The notes beneath the pieces are model-generated. The model did no database searches. It saw only the letters and a program-made list of their open reading frames with translations, and had not been told where the DNA came from. Made by a program: the position numbers and the translations under genes. This document shows positions 35,503-47,747 of a DNA stretch of 49,684 bases, piece after piece. Source of the stretch: DALYLB01 sp046154695 (GTDB lineage: Bacteria; Acidobacteriota; Blastocatellia; RBC074); NCBI GenBank assembly GCA_046154695.1, contig JBJXFI010000213.1, positions 1 through 49,684 on the forward strand. The letters run 5' to 3'. The first letter of the stretch is position 1, and each line of letters begins with the position of its first letter.

Positions 35503-35773
35503 CGGCGGACCGTCGTCTTCTGGCGGGGATGGGATTTATATTAACAAGCAGTGCAGGACATGGATGGACTAACGCGTGGGATTAATCCTTAAAAACGTAT
35601 CGAAGGGAAAGGCTCTCGGGTATACTCCCCGCACTTTCCCCCAAGCTACGATTGAACAGGCCATCGACCGAATTCCCCCTCGGAGTTGGATTCATAATGT
35701 CTCTCACCCGCATGAGATCCATGCGCGGTGTGTCGCCCTGTCATCTGCCCCGGATAGAAGGAAGAAACATATT

Positions 35774-35965
35774 ATGAGAGTTGTGTTTTCGGTGTCACTG
35801 GCGATCCTCCTCTTCGCCAGTGTGGGGAGCTTTGCGTCCGCGCGCGCAGAACAGGGAAAGGGCATTCATCCCGGCGGCCTCTCGGCCGTTCGGCGAGTCA
35901 TCAACTTCAATACGCCGCGTCGTCCTCCGGTGAAAAAGAACACGGGACGCCCCGGGCGGAAGTAA
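35774..35965 (+). CDS. Small secreted basic peptide, 63 residues
   Basis: The ATG at 35774 follows GAAGGAAG by about 9 nt and begins a clear signal peptide (residues 1-25, ending A-S-A-R-A). The mature part is about 38 residues, very basic, with P-R-R-P-P-V-K-K and G-R-P-G-R-K at the end. An in-frame ATG at 35576 would add 66 residues of non-secretory sequence and is less likely. It lies in the polysaccharide gene set between the glycosyltransferase and the sugar transferase. No family is recognised; it could be a cell-surface or polysaccharide-binding peptide, or a chance frame. Confidence 0.5.
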   Translation: MRVVFSVSLAILLFASVGSFASARAEQGKGIHPGGLSAVRRVINFNTPRRPPVKKNTGRPGRK

Positions 35966-36040
35966 TTTTCGTTCTCCTTCATCAGGTTTGTCTCGCCGCC
36001 GCGGCGCGGAGAGACGCATGGCGCCGGCCTGAAACCGTCG

Positions 36041-36079
36041 TCGCTTGAAGCGCGAGCCCCGCGCCCGTGCTTCAAGCGA
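36041..36079. terminator. Possible hairpin terminator after the small secreted gene
   Basis: TCGCTTGAAGC (36041-36051) and GCTTCAAGCGA (36069-36079) form a perfect 11-bp stem with a 17-nt loop. There is no T tract after it, so it may instead be another palindromic repeat. Confidence 0.4.
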
Positions 36080-36207
36080 ACGCGAACTCTCCGCCGGCTT
36101 CCCCCCGCGATCCCGCGAAGCATTTGCAGCCCACCGCCCATTCACGCTAAGATCACCGCACGTTACCCCCTTCACCAGAATTCCAGATTGGGTTGGGCCG
36201 GCACAGG

Positions 36208-37826
<1,619 letters not shown>

Positions 37827-37827
<1 letters not shown>

Positions 37828-37906
37828 CCCGCGCTCGGAGTTCCGCGTTTACGCGGCAATTGTTCAATTCACAAATCCACCTGAAGGCGGAACTCCGAAC
37901 GCGGGC
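37827..37906. repeat. Family B inverted repeat B1
   Basis: The arms GCCCGCGCTCGGAGTTCCGC (37827-37846) and 37887-37906 pair over 20 bp with one mismatch around a 40-nt centre. It begins at the last base of the sugar-transferase stop codon and ends 17 bp before the stop of the convergent gene, so it is placed like a two-way terminator. Confidence 0.8.
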
Positions 37907-37922
37907 CCATTTCATTCCATGC

Positions 37923-39275
37923 CTACGCCGTCGGATGGGTCCACGGCTTGCGGTATTCGCGCTTCAGCAGCCGGTTGGCCTCTTCGTCGCCGACGACGCG
38001 CTGTTTCTGCGCGTCCCAGGTGAGCGAGCGGCCGAGCCTGAGGGATTGGTTCGCCAGAATGCAGCTCGCCGTGGAGATGTGCCCCTCCTCGATGTCGGCG
38101 ACGGGCCGCGACCGGTTCTCGATGGCGCGGAGCAGATCCCGCATATGGCCGCGAATGGCGGGCGCGACATGGCGTTCGAGGTCCTTCTCGGTGCGATCGA
38201 CGGGGTATTGCTCGTATTCGTAGGTCACATCCTTGTGAATCGGCTGCTCCTTGTTGTCCATCGGGATGAAATCGTAGCTCATCACGCCGGCCTTAAGCGT
38301 TCCCTTGTCGCCATAGATCGTCAGGCCCCAGGGATATTTCGGATCGGGCGGATGGCCATAGCTGCGATGCGTCCAGACGATGGGGAATTCGGGGAAGTCG
38401 AAGGTGGCCGTCTGTGTGTCGGGGATGTTCGCCTTGCTGTTCCGGTCGATCAGAATTCCGCCGCTCGAAGAGACACTCCGCGGCCAGCCGAGCCCCAGCA
38501 TCCAGCGCGCGCAATCGAGCATGTGAATGCACATATCGCCCATGATGCCGTTCCCGTATTCCGTGAACGCGCGCCAACTGCGCGGATGGACCAGTTTGTT
38601 GTACGGCCGCATCGGCGCGGGGCCCGTCCACATCTCGTAATCGAGATTCTCGGGCGGGGCGGTGTCGGGCGGATTCTCGCGCGTCCGCATGTGGTAGTAG
38701 CAGTAGACCTCGACCATGCCGACCTTGCCCAGCCGGCCCGTCTTGACGATCTGGTCCCGCGCCTCGATCAGATGAGGCGTCGAGCGGCGCTGTGTGCCGA
38801 CCTGGACCACCCGGTTGTATTTGCGCGCGGCGGCGACCATCGCCTGTCCCTCGACGACGTCCACGCTGATCGGTTTCTGCACGTAGATGTCCGCGCCCGC
38901 CTTGACGGCCTCGATCATCGGCAGCGCATGCCAGTGGTCCGGCGTGGCGATCAGGACGATATCCAGGTCTTTCTCCTTGAGCATCTCCCGATAATCGCCG
39001 TAGGTCCGCGGGGTCTTCCGGGATTCCTGCCGGCCGGCCACGATCTCGGCGGCCTCCGCCAGCATCTTCTTGTCCACGTCGCACAGCGAAACCACATCGA
39101 CGGGCGCCACCTGTATCAGCCGCAGTAAATCGCACTTCCCGTACCAGCCCGTCCCGATCAGTCCGACGCGGGGCCGCTTCTGGGCGAACTCCTCCGCATA
39201 GGCGAAGTTCCCGCGCAATACCGCCGGCGCAAGGGCCGCGCTCGCCCCCGCCTGTAGAAATTCTCGACGTCTCAT
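37923..39275 (-). CDS. Tat-exported Gfo/Idh/MocA family oxidoreductase, second copy
   Basis: A 450-residue protein with a twin-arginine signal (M-R-R-R-E-F-L-Q-A-G, then an alanine-rich stretch), Rossmann segment R-V-G-L-I-G-T-G-W-Y-G-K and a Q-K-P in place of the family's usual E-K-P (V-Q-K-P-I-S-V). The substrate domain shows G-D-M-C-I-H-M-L-D-C-A. The change of E to Q occurs in some exported members and may alter catalysis. AGGAG sits about 8 nt before ATG 39275. It is transcribed against the polysaccharide genes and its leader contains palindrome B2. Substrate unknown. Confidence 0.9.
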   Translation of the reverse strand: MRRREFLQAGASAALAPAVLRGNFAYAEEFAQKRPRVGLIGTGWYGKCDLLRLIQVAPVDVVSLCDVDKKMLAEAAEIVAGRQESRKTPRTYGDYREMLKEKDLDIVLIATPDHWHALPMIEAVKAGADIYVQKPISVDVVEGQAMVAAARKYNRVVQVGTQRRSTPHLIEARDQIVKTGRLGKVGMVEVYCYYHMRTRENPPDTAPPENLDYEMWTGPAPMRPYNKLVHPRSWRAFTEYGNGIMGDMCIHMLDCARWMLGLGWPRSVSSSGGILIDRNSKANIPDTQTATFDFPEFPIVWTHRSYGHPPDPKYPWGLTIYGDKGTLKAGVMSYDFIPMDNKEQPIHKDVTYEYEQYPVDRTEKDLERHVAPAIRGHMRDLLRAIENRSRPVADIEEGHISTASCILANQSLRLGRSLTWDAQKQRVVGDEEANRLLKREYRKPWTHPTA

Positions 39276-39297
39276 TGGTGGTTCTCCTGGGGAAAAG

Positions 39298-39410
39298 GTT
39301 CGGAGTTCCGCGTTTCCGCGGTTGTCTCCCGCTGCCGGTCGATCGCGCGATGCTCGGGCCTCGATCAACCTCTTCGCGCAAGGATGCCGCCTGAAGGCGG
39401 AACTCCGAAC
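39298..39410. repeat. Family B inverted repeat B2
   Basis: GTTCGGAGTTCCGC (39298-39311) and its exact complement (39397-39410) enclose 85 bp of unrelated sequence. It lies 22 bp upstream of the start codon at 39275, so it would sit in that gene's leader or promoter. Confidence 0.8.
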
Positions 39411-39511
39411 GCGCGCCCATTCCATTCGACTTGTATTTCGATGTGCCTGATCCATCGCATTATAGATCACAAGGGGTGGCGGCTGGCAATTCCGGCGGGC
39501 GGGCAAAAATA

Positions 39512-39547
39512 AAAGGCGCTACAGTCGTGGGATTGCCTGTAGCGCCT
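39512..39547. terminator. Hairpin with 12-bp perfect stem, possible terminator
   Basis: AAGGCGCTACAG (39512-39523) and CTGTAGCGCCTT (39536-39547) pair perfectly with a 12-nt loop. A-rich sequence precedes it and ATAATTT follows, which is compatible with bidirectional termination. No gene ends directly beside it, so an unannotated transcript may end here. Confidence 0.55.
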
Positions 39548-39553
39548 TATAAT

Positions 39554-40046
<493 letters not shown>

Positions 40047-40059
40047 AGGAGAAATCGGC

Positions 40060-43000
40060 ATGAAACGAATACTGCATATGGCGGCGATAGCCATGCTTAT
40101 ATGTATGGGGAGCGCCGGGCTTGCCTATGGGCAGGCCTCCAGTTCGACAGCGGAGTTGAAAGGGCAGGTGGCGGACAGCAATGGCGCGCTGATTCCGGGG
40201 GCGAAGCTGACCTTGACGGATGTGAGCAAGGGGACGTCGCGATCGGCGGCGACGGATGCCGGCGGAAACTACGTCTTTCTGGGGCTGTTGCCGGGCGTCT
40301 ATGAGTTGAAGGCGGAAGCGAAAAACTTCTCGTCGAGCGCGACCCGCGTGGAATTGACGGTGGGGCAGCAGGCGAACATTCCCTTCACGCTGGGCGCGGG
40401 CGGGATCGAGGTGAGGGTGGAGGTCGTGGCGGGCGGCGAGGTCGTCGAGACGCAGCGGACAGAGCAGTCGGCGGTGATCGACAGGAAACAGATCACGAAT
40501 CTGCCGATCAACCGGCGCAATTTTCTGGATTACGCGCTGCTGACGCCGGGCGTGGTCGATGCGGACAACATCGCGGACGCCGCGGACTATCGCGTGGCGC
40601 AGACGCCGCAATCGGGCCTGTCGTTCGGCGGCAACAATGGGCGCGGGAACATGGTGCAGGTCGACGGGGCAGAGACGCTGAGCGCCTCGGGCGGCGTGCA
40701 GGCGACGGTGAGCCAGGAGGCGGTGCAGGAGTTCCAGATCATTCGCAACAGCTTCAGCGCGGAGTTCGGCGGGGCTGCGGGCGGCGTGGTCAACATCGTC
40801 TCGAAATCGGGCGGCAACAAGCTGTTCGGCAGCGCCTTCGGCCTCTTCCGCGACAGGTCGCTGGACGCGCGCAACGCGTTCGACTTCAACCCGGACGGGC
40901 AGTCCCCGTTCAACCGGCAGCAGTACGGCGGCTCGATCGGCGGCCCGATCCGAACGGACAAGACGTTCTTCTTCGCCGTGGTCGAGCGGCTCAGCCAGGA
41001 GCGTTCGGCTTTCGTCAATCTGCTGAGCGATCCGAACATCTTCCAGCCCTCGACGTCGCAGAATCAGTTGCTCAACTATCTGGGCGGGGTTCCGGCATTC
41101 GCGACGCTGGCGGCGGCCGGCCGCGGGGCCCTGACGACCACCGAGGCGGCCTATCCCCGCACCGTCAAGCTGTTTCGCGACGCGAGCGGGCAGTTTCCCT
41201 TCAATGAAGCGCAAACGCAGTTTTCGGCGCGCGTCGATCACATCTTCAGCAGCCGGAGCACGGGCTACCTGCGCTTCAACCTGACCGATGGGGTGTTCGA
41301 GAATCAGGCGGCGGGCGCGCTGACGGCCGTTTCGCGGGGCCGCAAGTTCGACGGCTTCAATGGCGGCGTCGTGGCCTCGCACAACTATCAGATCGGGGCG
41401 ACCGCGTTCAACGAGTTCAAGGGCCAGTACAGCTATACGCGCACGCTCTTTTCGCCGAACGATCCGAACGGGCCCGAGTTCAACATCGAGGGATTCGGCA
41501 ATTTCGGGCGCGACATCTTCCTGCCGGGGCAGACGATCGAGCGCCACTACGACATTTACGACAACTTCACGAAGATCGCCGGCAACCACTCCTTCAAGTT
41601 CGGCGGCTCGGCCTTTTTCCATGACATCTCGTCGAACAACGAGACCTTCTTCGGCGGCCGCTTCAATTTCGGCGCGGCGTTCCCGCTGGCCACGGTTCTC
41701 TCGCTCGATCCGCGGATCGGCCCGACGGTCGTGACGCAGTTGACGGCCTTTCTGCAGGCGAATCAGCCGAGCCTGCTGCCGGCGCTGAGCGTGCCGATCA
41801 ACGCGCTGCAGTCGTTCAACCTCGGCCTGCCGACCGTCTACCAGCAGGGCTTCGGCGACACGGCGGCAGACGGCTGGGCGAACCGGTACGGGTTCTACGC
41901 GCAGGACGCCTGGAAGGTGGCGCCAAACTTCACGCTCAATTACGGCGTGCGCTATTCGCTGCACGATGAGCCGTTCTTCATCCCGACCTACAAGCGGGAC
42001 TGGCAGCCGCGGGCGAGCTTTTCATGGGATCCGTTCAAGGACGGGAAGACCGCGATTCGCGGCGGCGCGGGAATCTTCACCGGGTTCCTGAACAACGCGG
42101 TGGCGAACGTGACGAGCGAGCTCGGCGGCTTCGCCGATCCGACCAGCATCTACATCGTGCTGGCGACGCCGACGACCAACGGCTTCGGCCTGCCGCGATC
42201 GTTCGATGTATACGCGGGGCTGGCGCAGGCGACCAACAATTTCTCGCGCCCGATTCGGATCGGCGATCTTGCGAACATCCTGGCGCCGGCCAACACGGTT
42301 CCGGCGGGCGTGCCGCGCCGGCCGATCACGCCGGGCCCCGGGACGCCGCTCGAAGTCCGCTTCCGCCTGGCGGACGGCTATCGCAATCCGACGAGCTATC
42401 AGGCGAGCCTCGGCGCGCAGCGCGATCTCGGCGGCGGTTTCTCGCTCGAAGGGAGCTATATATTCGTGCGCGGTGTGCACATCACGCGGAACCGCGACGT
42501 CAATCAGTTCAAAGCCACGGGCCCCGAAAGTCCGCTCAATCCGGGCGGCGGCCCCAGCTTCATCCGGTTCCCCACCGCGGCCCAGGCGGCGGCCGGCCTG
42601 ACTTCGGATTTCCGCAATCCACTCACGCTGCAGGACAACGTCTATGAGACGACGGCCAATTCGTTCTATCACGCGATGACGGCCCAGGTGCTCAAGCGGT
42701 TTTCGAACAACTTCAGCCTCAACGCGCATTACACGCTCTCAAAGGCGATCGACGAAGTCACCGACTTCAACAGCGACTTCTCGGCGCAGAACCCGCTCAA
42801 CCTCCGCCTCGATCGCGCCCTCTCGGCCTTCGATCAGCGCCATCGCCTGGTGATCAGCGGGGTCGTTCAGAGCCCATGGAGCCACGCCGCCGCGAAGGAC
42901 TGGACGCTCGCGCCCATCTTCGTCGCGGGCAGCGGCCGGCCCTTCAATCTGCTGCTCGGTTTCGACGCCAACGCCGACGGCCGCGCGCAGAGCGACCGCC

Positions 43001-43338
43001 CGGGCCGCGCCGGACGCAACACGGCGCGCGGCGAGGCCTTCTACAGCGTTGACATGCGCCTCGCGCGCCGCTTCTTCGTCCGCGACAGCCGCTTCCTCGA
43101 ACTCACGCTCGAGGCCTTCAACCTGTTCAACCGGACCAATATGCAAGGCATCAACAACGTCCTCGCCGGCGCCTGCGCCGGCGCCGACGGCCTGCCGATC
43201 GGGTGCGCCACCGGCTCGACCCCGCTGACCAACTTCGGTCTGCGCGGCCGCGCCGATCGCAAACCCACCCAGCCGCTCGGCTTCACCTCCGCCGCCGACC
43301 CGCGGCAGTTTCAGGTGGGCGTGCGGTTCAACTGGTAA
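40060..43338 (+). CDS. TonB-dependent receptor with N-terminal carboxypeptidase-regulatory-like domain, second copy
   Basis: A 1092-residue outer-membrane receptor with a signal peptide (about 1-25), a carboxypeptidase-regulatory-like Ig domain (about 30-110, G-Q-V-A-D-S-N-G-A-L-I-P-G-A), a plug domain (L-P-I-N-R-R-N-F-L-D-Y-A-L-L-T-P-G-V) and a long barrel ending F-Q-V-G-V-R-F-N-W. TAAGGAG lies about 7 nt before ATG 40060. It is an Oar-like receptor for an unknown large substrate. It is the same length as the receptor at 18569 but differs clearly in sequence, so it is not a recent duplicate. It stands alone as one transcription unit, closed by the strong terminator at 43374. Confidence 0.92.
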   Translation: MKRILHMAAIAMLICMGSAGLAYGQASSSTAELKGQVADSNGALIPGAKLTLTDVSKGTSRSAATDAGGNYVFLGLLPGVYELKAEAKNFSSSATRVELTVGQQANIPFTLGAGGIEVRVEVVAGGEVVETQRTEQSAVIDRKQITNLPINRRNFLDYALLTPGVVDADNIADAADYRVAQTPQSGLSFGGNNGRGNMVQVDGAETLSASGGVQATVSQEAVQEFQIIRNSFSAEFGGAAGGVVNIVSKSGGNKLFGSAFGLFRDRSLDARNAFDFNPDGQSPFNRQQYGGSIGGPIRTDKTFFFAVVERLSQERSAFVNLLSDPNIFQPSTSQNQLLNYLGGVPAFATLAAAGRGALTTTEAAYPRTVKLFRDASGQFPFNEAQTQFSARVDHIFSSRSTGYLRFNLTDGVFENQAAGALTAVSRGRKFDGFNGGVVASHNYQIGATAFNEFKGQYSYTRTLFSPNDPNGPEFNIEGFGNFGRDIFLPGQTIERHYDIYDNFTKIAGNHSFKFGGSAFFHDISSNNETFFGGRFNFGAAFPLATVLSLDPRIGPTVVTQLTAFLQANQPSLLPALSVPINALQSFNLGLPTVYQQGFGDTAADGWANRYGFYAQDAWKVAPNFTLNYGVRYSLHDEPFFIPTYKRDWQPRASFSWDPFKDGKTAIRGGAGIFTGFLNNAVANVTSELGGFADPTSIYIVLATPTTNGFGLPRSFDVYAGLAQATNNFSRPIRIGDLANILAPANTVPAGVPRRPITPGPGTPLEVRFRLADGYRNPTSYQASLGAQRDLGGGFSLEGSYIFVRGVHITRNRDVNQFKATGPESPLNPGGGPSFIRFPTAAQAAAGLTSDFRNPLTLQDNVYETTANSFYHAMTAQVLKRFSNNFSLNAHYTLSKAIDEVTDFNSDFSAQNPLNLRLDRALSAFDQRHRLVISGVVQSPWSHAAAKDWTLAPIFVAGSGRPFNLLLGFDANADGRAQSDRPGRAGRNTARGEAFYSVDMRLARRFFVRDSRFLELTLEAFNLFNRTNMQGINNVLAGACAGADGLPIGCATGSTPLTNFGLRGRADRKPTQPLGFTSAADPRQFQVGVRFNW

Positions 43339-43373
43339 TCAAGGTGAGCTGAAAGGGCGCGGGCGCCCTGAGC

Positions 43374-43419
43374 AAACGGAAAGGGCGGGGCGATCGATCG
43401 TCTCCCGCCCTTTCCGTTT
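43374..43419 (+). terminator. Strong rho-independent-type terminator after the receptor gene
   Basis: AAACGGAAAGGGCGGG (43374-43389) and its exact complement (43404-43419) form a 16-bp perfect stem with a 14-nt loop, ending in TTTT. It lies 36 bp after the receptor stop and before the cox operon. Confidence 0.85.
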
Positions 43420-43496
43420 TGCCGCCTTTGGGCAAATGTGCGATCATCGCCGTCCATCGATCAACTTCATATCATTTCGACAGGGAGACCGTATTC

Positions 43497-44294
43497 ATGC
43501 ACCTGAAGCGTCTGTTGTTGCCGGCCATCCTGCTATTCGCCGCGGCGATTGCGGGGGGATGTTCGAAGAGTGAAGAGACCGCCGCCACGGCGGGCGGCCC
43601 CGTTTGGAAGCCCGCTGGAGACGAAGGAAACATCAACGGCGCGATCTCGTTCGCGGGGGAGGCGCCGGCCGCGAAGAAACAGGACACCTCCAGCGATTCG
43701 AATTGCGGGGAGGTGGTGCTGGACGATGTGATCGCCAATGGCGGGAAGCTGCGGAACGTCTTCGTGTATGTGAAGAGCGGTTTGCCGGAGGCCAATTACG
43801 CGGTTCCCGAGGTGGCGGTCTCGCTCGATCAGAAAGGATGCCGGTTTTCGCCTCGGGTGATCGGGGTGCAGGCGGGGCAGCTCGTGAGCATCACGAACTC
43901 CGATCCGACGAACCACAACGTCCACCCCATTCCGCGCCTCAACAAGGAATGGAACGAGTCGCAGCTCGCCGGGCAGGGGCCGATCAAGCGCAAGTTCACG
44001 AAGCCCGAGACGATGATTCAGGTCAAGTGCAATCAGCACGCCTGGATGACGGCCTGGATCGGCGTGCTTTCGCATCCGTTCTATGCCGTCAGCGACGCCT
44101 CGGGCAGCTTCGCGATTCTCGGCGTGCCGCCGGGCGAATACGAGATCGAGGCCTGGCACGAGAAGTTCGGCGCCAAGACGATGAAGGTCAAGGTCGAGCC
44201 GAAGGGCGAGGCCCGGGCCGATTTCACGTTCGCGCCTTCGGTGGCCGCGGCGCCGGGATCGCTCAAGATGCAGCCCGCGGTCGTCCTCCCGTAA
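43497..44294 (+). CDS. Cupredoxin-like lipoprotein of the cox cluster
   Basis: A 265-residue lipoprotein: lipobox A-G-G-C with C22, then a cupredoxin-like beta-sandwich and a C-terminal carboxypeptidase-regulatory-like domain (about 195-245, G-S-F-A-I-L-G-V-P-P-G-E-Y). Candidate type 1 copper ligands are H140 or H143 plus C178-x2-H181-x2-M184. This close spacing is like amicyanin rather than plastocyanin. GGGAGA precedes ATG 43497 by about 9 nt. It is the first gene before coxB, so it may donate electrons to the oxidase or carry copper to its CuA centre. Membership of the same transcript is likely despite palindrome C2 in between. Confidence 0.82.
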   Translation: MHLKRLLLPAILLFAAAIAGGCSKSEETAATAGGPVWKPAGDEGNINGAISFAGEAPAAKKQDTSSDSNCGEVVLDDVIANGGKLRNVFVYVKSGLPEANYAVPEVAVSLDQKGCRFSPRVIGVQAGQLVSITNSDPTNHNVHPIPRLNKEWNESQLAGQGPIKRKFTKPETMIQVKCNQHAWMTAWIGVLSHPFYAVSDASGSFAILGVPPGEYEIEAWHEKFGAKTMKVKVEPKGEARADFTFAPSVAAAPGSLKMQPAVVLP

Positions 44295-44313
44295 TTTTGG
44301 ATACGCGCTTGAA

Positions 44314-44388
44314 TTGCCTCACGCGAAGACGCGAATGAATGAGTCAGGGCGGCCCCCAACTTCGCGCCTTCGCGTCTTCGCGTGAGGC
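44314..44388. repeat. Family C palindrome C2
   Basis: TGCCTCACGCGAAGACGCGA (44314-44333) and its exact complement (44369-44388) form 20-bp perfect arms around 35 nt. It sits between the cupredoxin and coxB genes and ends 17 bp before the coxB start, replacing the usual ribosome-site region. Confidence 0.85.
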
Positions 44389-44405
44389 ACCTCTTGTAAA
44401 ATGTG

Positions 44406-45218
44406 ATGCCTCGATTCTTTGCGGTCATTATCTGGTTGATTGCGCTGGGGACGGTGGCGCTGTTTTGCGTGCCGAGGTGGGGATTGCCGCGCGCGATTTC
44501 GGCGCATGCGCCGATGATCGATCATCAGTTCAAGGTGACGATGATGATCATGGGGGCGGCATTTCTGCTCGTGCATCTGGCGTTGGGGTATGTGGTGTGG
44601 CGGTATCGGGCGCGGCGGGAGGAGCGCGCGGCGTATTCGCATGGCAATGGGCGCGTGGAGGCGGCGCTGACGATCGGAACGGCTGCAGTCTTCGTCTTTG
44701 TGGCGGTGACGGGGCAGCGGGTGTGGGCGAGGTTAAAGCTGGGCGAAGCGCCGGCCGAGGCGGTGCAGGTCGAGGTTGTCGGCCAGCAGTTTCTCTGGAA
44801 CTTCCGCTATCCGGGGCCGGATGGACAGTTCGGGCGAACGGAGCCGCGCCTGTACAACGATTCCGATTCGACCCTTGGCGCGCGGCCCGGGCCGCTCGGC
44901 ATCGACCCGCGCGATCCGGCAGGGCGGGACGACATCGTCACGAAGACGCTCGTCGTGCCGGTCGATCGGCCGATACGGATTCTGCTGCGCGCCAAGGACG
45001 TGACGCACGATTTTTACGCGCCCGCGCTGCGGCTGAAACAGGACGCGGTGCCGGGCATGCGCATCAGCATCCATTTCACGGCGCGCGAAGAGGGGCGCTA
45101 CGAGATCGCGTGCGCGGAGTTGTGCGGGCAGTTGCACCATCAGATGCGGGCGTGGCTGGAGGTTCGTTCGCGGGAGGCATACGAGAAATGGCTGAAAACG
45201 ATGTCGGGGGCGGAGTGA
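44406..45218 (+). CDS. coxB: Cytochrome c oxidase subunit II
   Basis: A 270-residue subunit with an N-terminal hydrophobic segment (about 4-22), two further membrane helices (about 45-65 and 85-104) and a periplasmic cupredoxin domain. The CuA site is complete: H201 (V-T-H-D-F-Y) and C236-A-E238-L-C240-G-Q-L-H244-x2-M247. It accepts electrons from cytochrome c and passes them to heme a in subunit I. No fused cytochrome c domain is present, so it is an aa3-type rather than caa3-type subunit. I chose ATG 44406 over an adjacent GTG at 44403; the ribosome site is weak. It ends 3 bp before coxA. Confidence 0.94.
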   Translation: MPRFFAVIIWLIALGTVALFCVPRWGLPRAISAHAPMIDHQFKVTMMIMGAAFLLVHLALGYVVWRYRARREERAAYSHGNGRVEAALTIGTAAVFVFVAVTGQRVWARLKLGEAPAEAVQVEVVGQQFLWNFRYPGPDGQFGRTEPRLYNDSDSTLGARPGPLGIDPRDPAGRDDIVTKTLVVPVDRPIRILLRAKDVTHDFYAPALRLKQDAVPGMRISIHFTAREEGRYEIACAELCGQLHHQMRAWLEVRSREAYEKWLKTMSGAE

Positions 45219-45221
45219 CCG

Positions 45222-46961
<1,740 letters not shown>

Positions 46962-46976
46962 CCGAAAATCGTTCGG

Positions 46977-47055
46977 AAACCGTTCGGAGTTCCGCGTTCA
47001 CGTGGCAATATGAGAATTTGACATATCCGCGTGAACGCGGAACTCCGAACGGTTT
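46977..47055. repeat. Family B inverted repeat B3, 26-bp perfect arms
   Basis: Positions 46977-47002 and 47030-47055 are exact reverse complements around a 27-nt AT-rich loop; the core is TTCGGAGTTCCGCGTTCACG. It occupies the gap between coxA and coxC. As RNA it would form a very stable hairpin between the two subunit genes, ending 23 nt before the coxC start. Confidence 0.88.
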
Positions 47056-47078
47056 CGATGGAATTCTGGAAAGAGGCA

Positions 47079-47747
47079 ATGCCGACGACATTTACAACAC
47101 CGAAGACGAACGAGCCGGCGATTGGCGGCGGGACGAATCTTCCCCCGATCGACATCGATGAATGGGGGGGTGGGGGAGGAGGCGGAAACGATTCGCTGCC
47201 GGAACGGATGCCTCCGCCCGAGGGCTATCGCATCGCGCTCTGGCTGACGCTGGTGAGCGTCACGATGCTCTTTCTCTCGCTGGCGAGCGCCTATATCTTC
47301 CTGCGCGCCGACACGCAGCCGATCGTCGCGCCGCGGGCCTTCTGGGTCAGCACGGCGAGCATTCTCTGCAGCAGCGTGACGATGGAATTCGCGCGTCGCG
47401 CCCTGCGGCGGCGCAACGAGGAGAATCGATTCACGCGCTGGGGCATCGCGACGTTTCTGCTCAGTGGAATCTTCCTGCTCTCGCAACTCGCCGCCTGGCG
47501 GCAACTGGTCGCCGAGGGGTTCTATGTCAACCGCAACCTGCGCGCGGGATTGGCCTATATCTTCACGGGATTGCACGCGGTTCACGTGTTGGGCGGCATC
47601 GCGGCGCTGGCGTATGTCATGCTCAAACCGAAACATCGCTGGACCTCGATCCGGCGGCGCGTCTCGTTCGATGCGGTCGCGCTCTACTGGCATTTCATCG
47701 GCGGCATCTGGGTGATGCTGCTCGCGCTGGTGTTTCTATGGAAGTAA
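47079..47747 (+). CDS. coxC: Cytochrome c oxidase subunit III
   Basis: A 222-residue subunit III with a soluble N-terminal part and five membrane helices. The N-terminal part carries T-N-L-P-P-I-D-I-D-E-W followed by seven glycines. Family motifs F-T-G-L-H-A-V-H-V-L-G-G and A-L-Y-W-H-F-I-G-G-I-W are intact. It stabilises the oxidase core and proton uptake. I chose ATG 47079, with AAGAGG just upstream; ATG 47058 or a GTG at 47031 would start inside palindrome B3. Its end overlaps the next small gene by 10 bp. It is shorter than the seven-helix mitochondrial form, as is common in bacteria. Confidence 0.9.
   Translation: MPTTFTTPKTNEPAIGGGTNLPPIDIDEWGGGGGGGNDSLPERMPPPEGYRIALWLTLVSVTMLFLSLASAYIFLRADTQPIVAPRAFWVSTASILCSSVTMEFARRALRRRNEENRFTRWGIATFLLSGIFLLSQLAAWRQLVAEGFYVNRNLRAGLAYIFTGLHAVHVLGGIAALAYVMLKPKHRWTSIRRRVSFDAVALYWHFIGGIWVMLLALVFLWK

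Noticed and set aside
47031..47078. Longer coxC start at GTG 47031 or ATG 47058
   Set aside because: Both would start translation at or inside palindrome B3; the ATG at 47079 begins the conserved N-terminal region.
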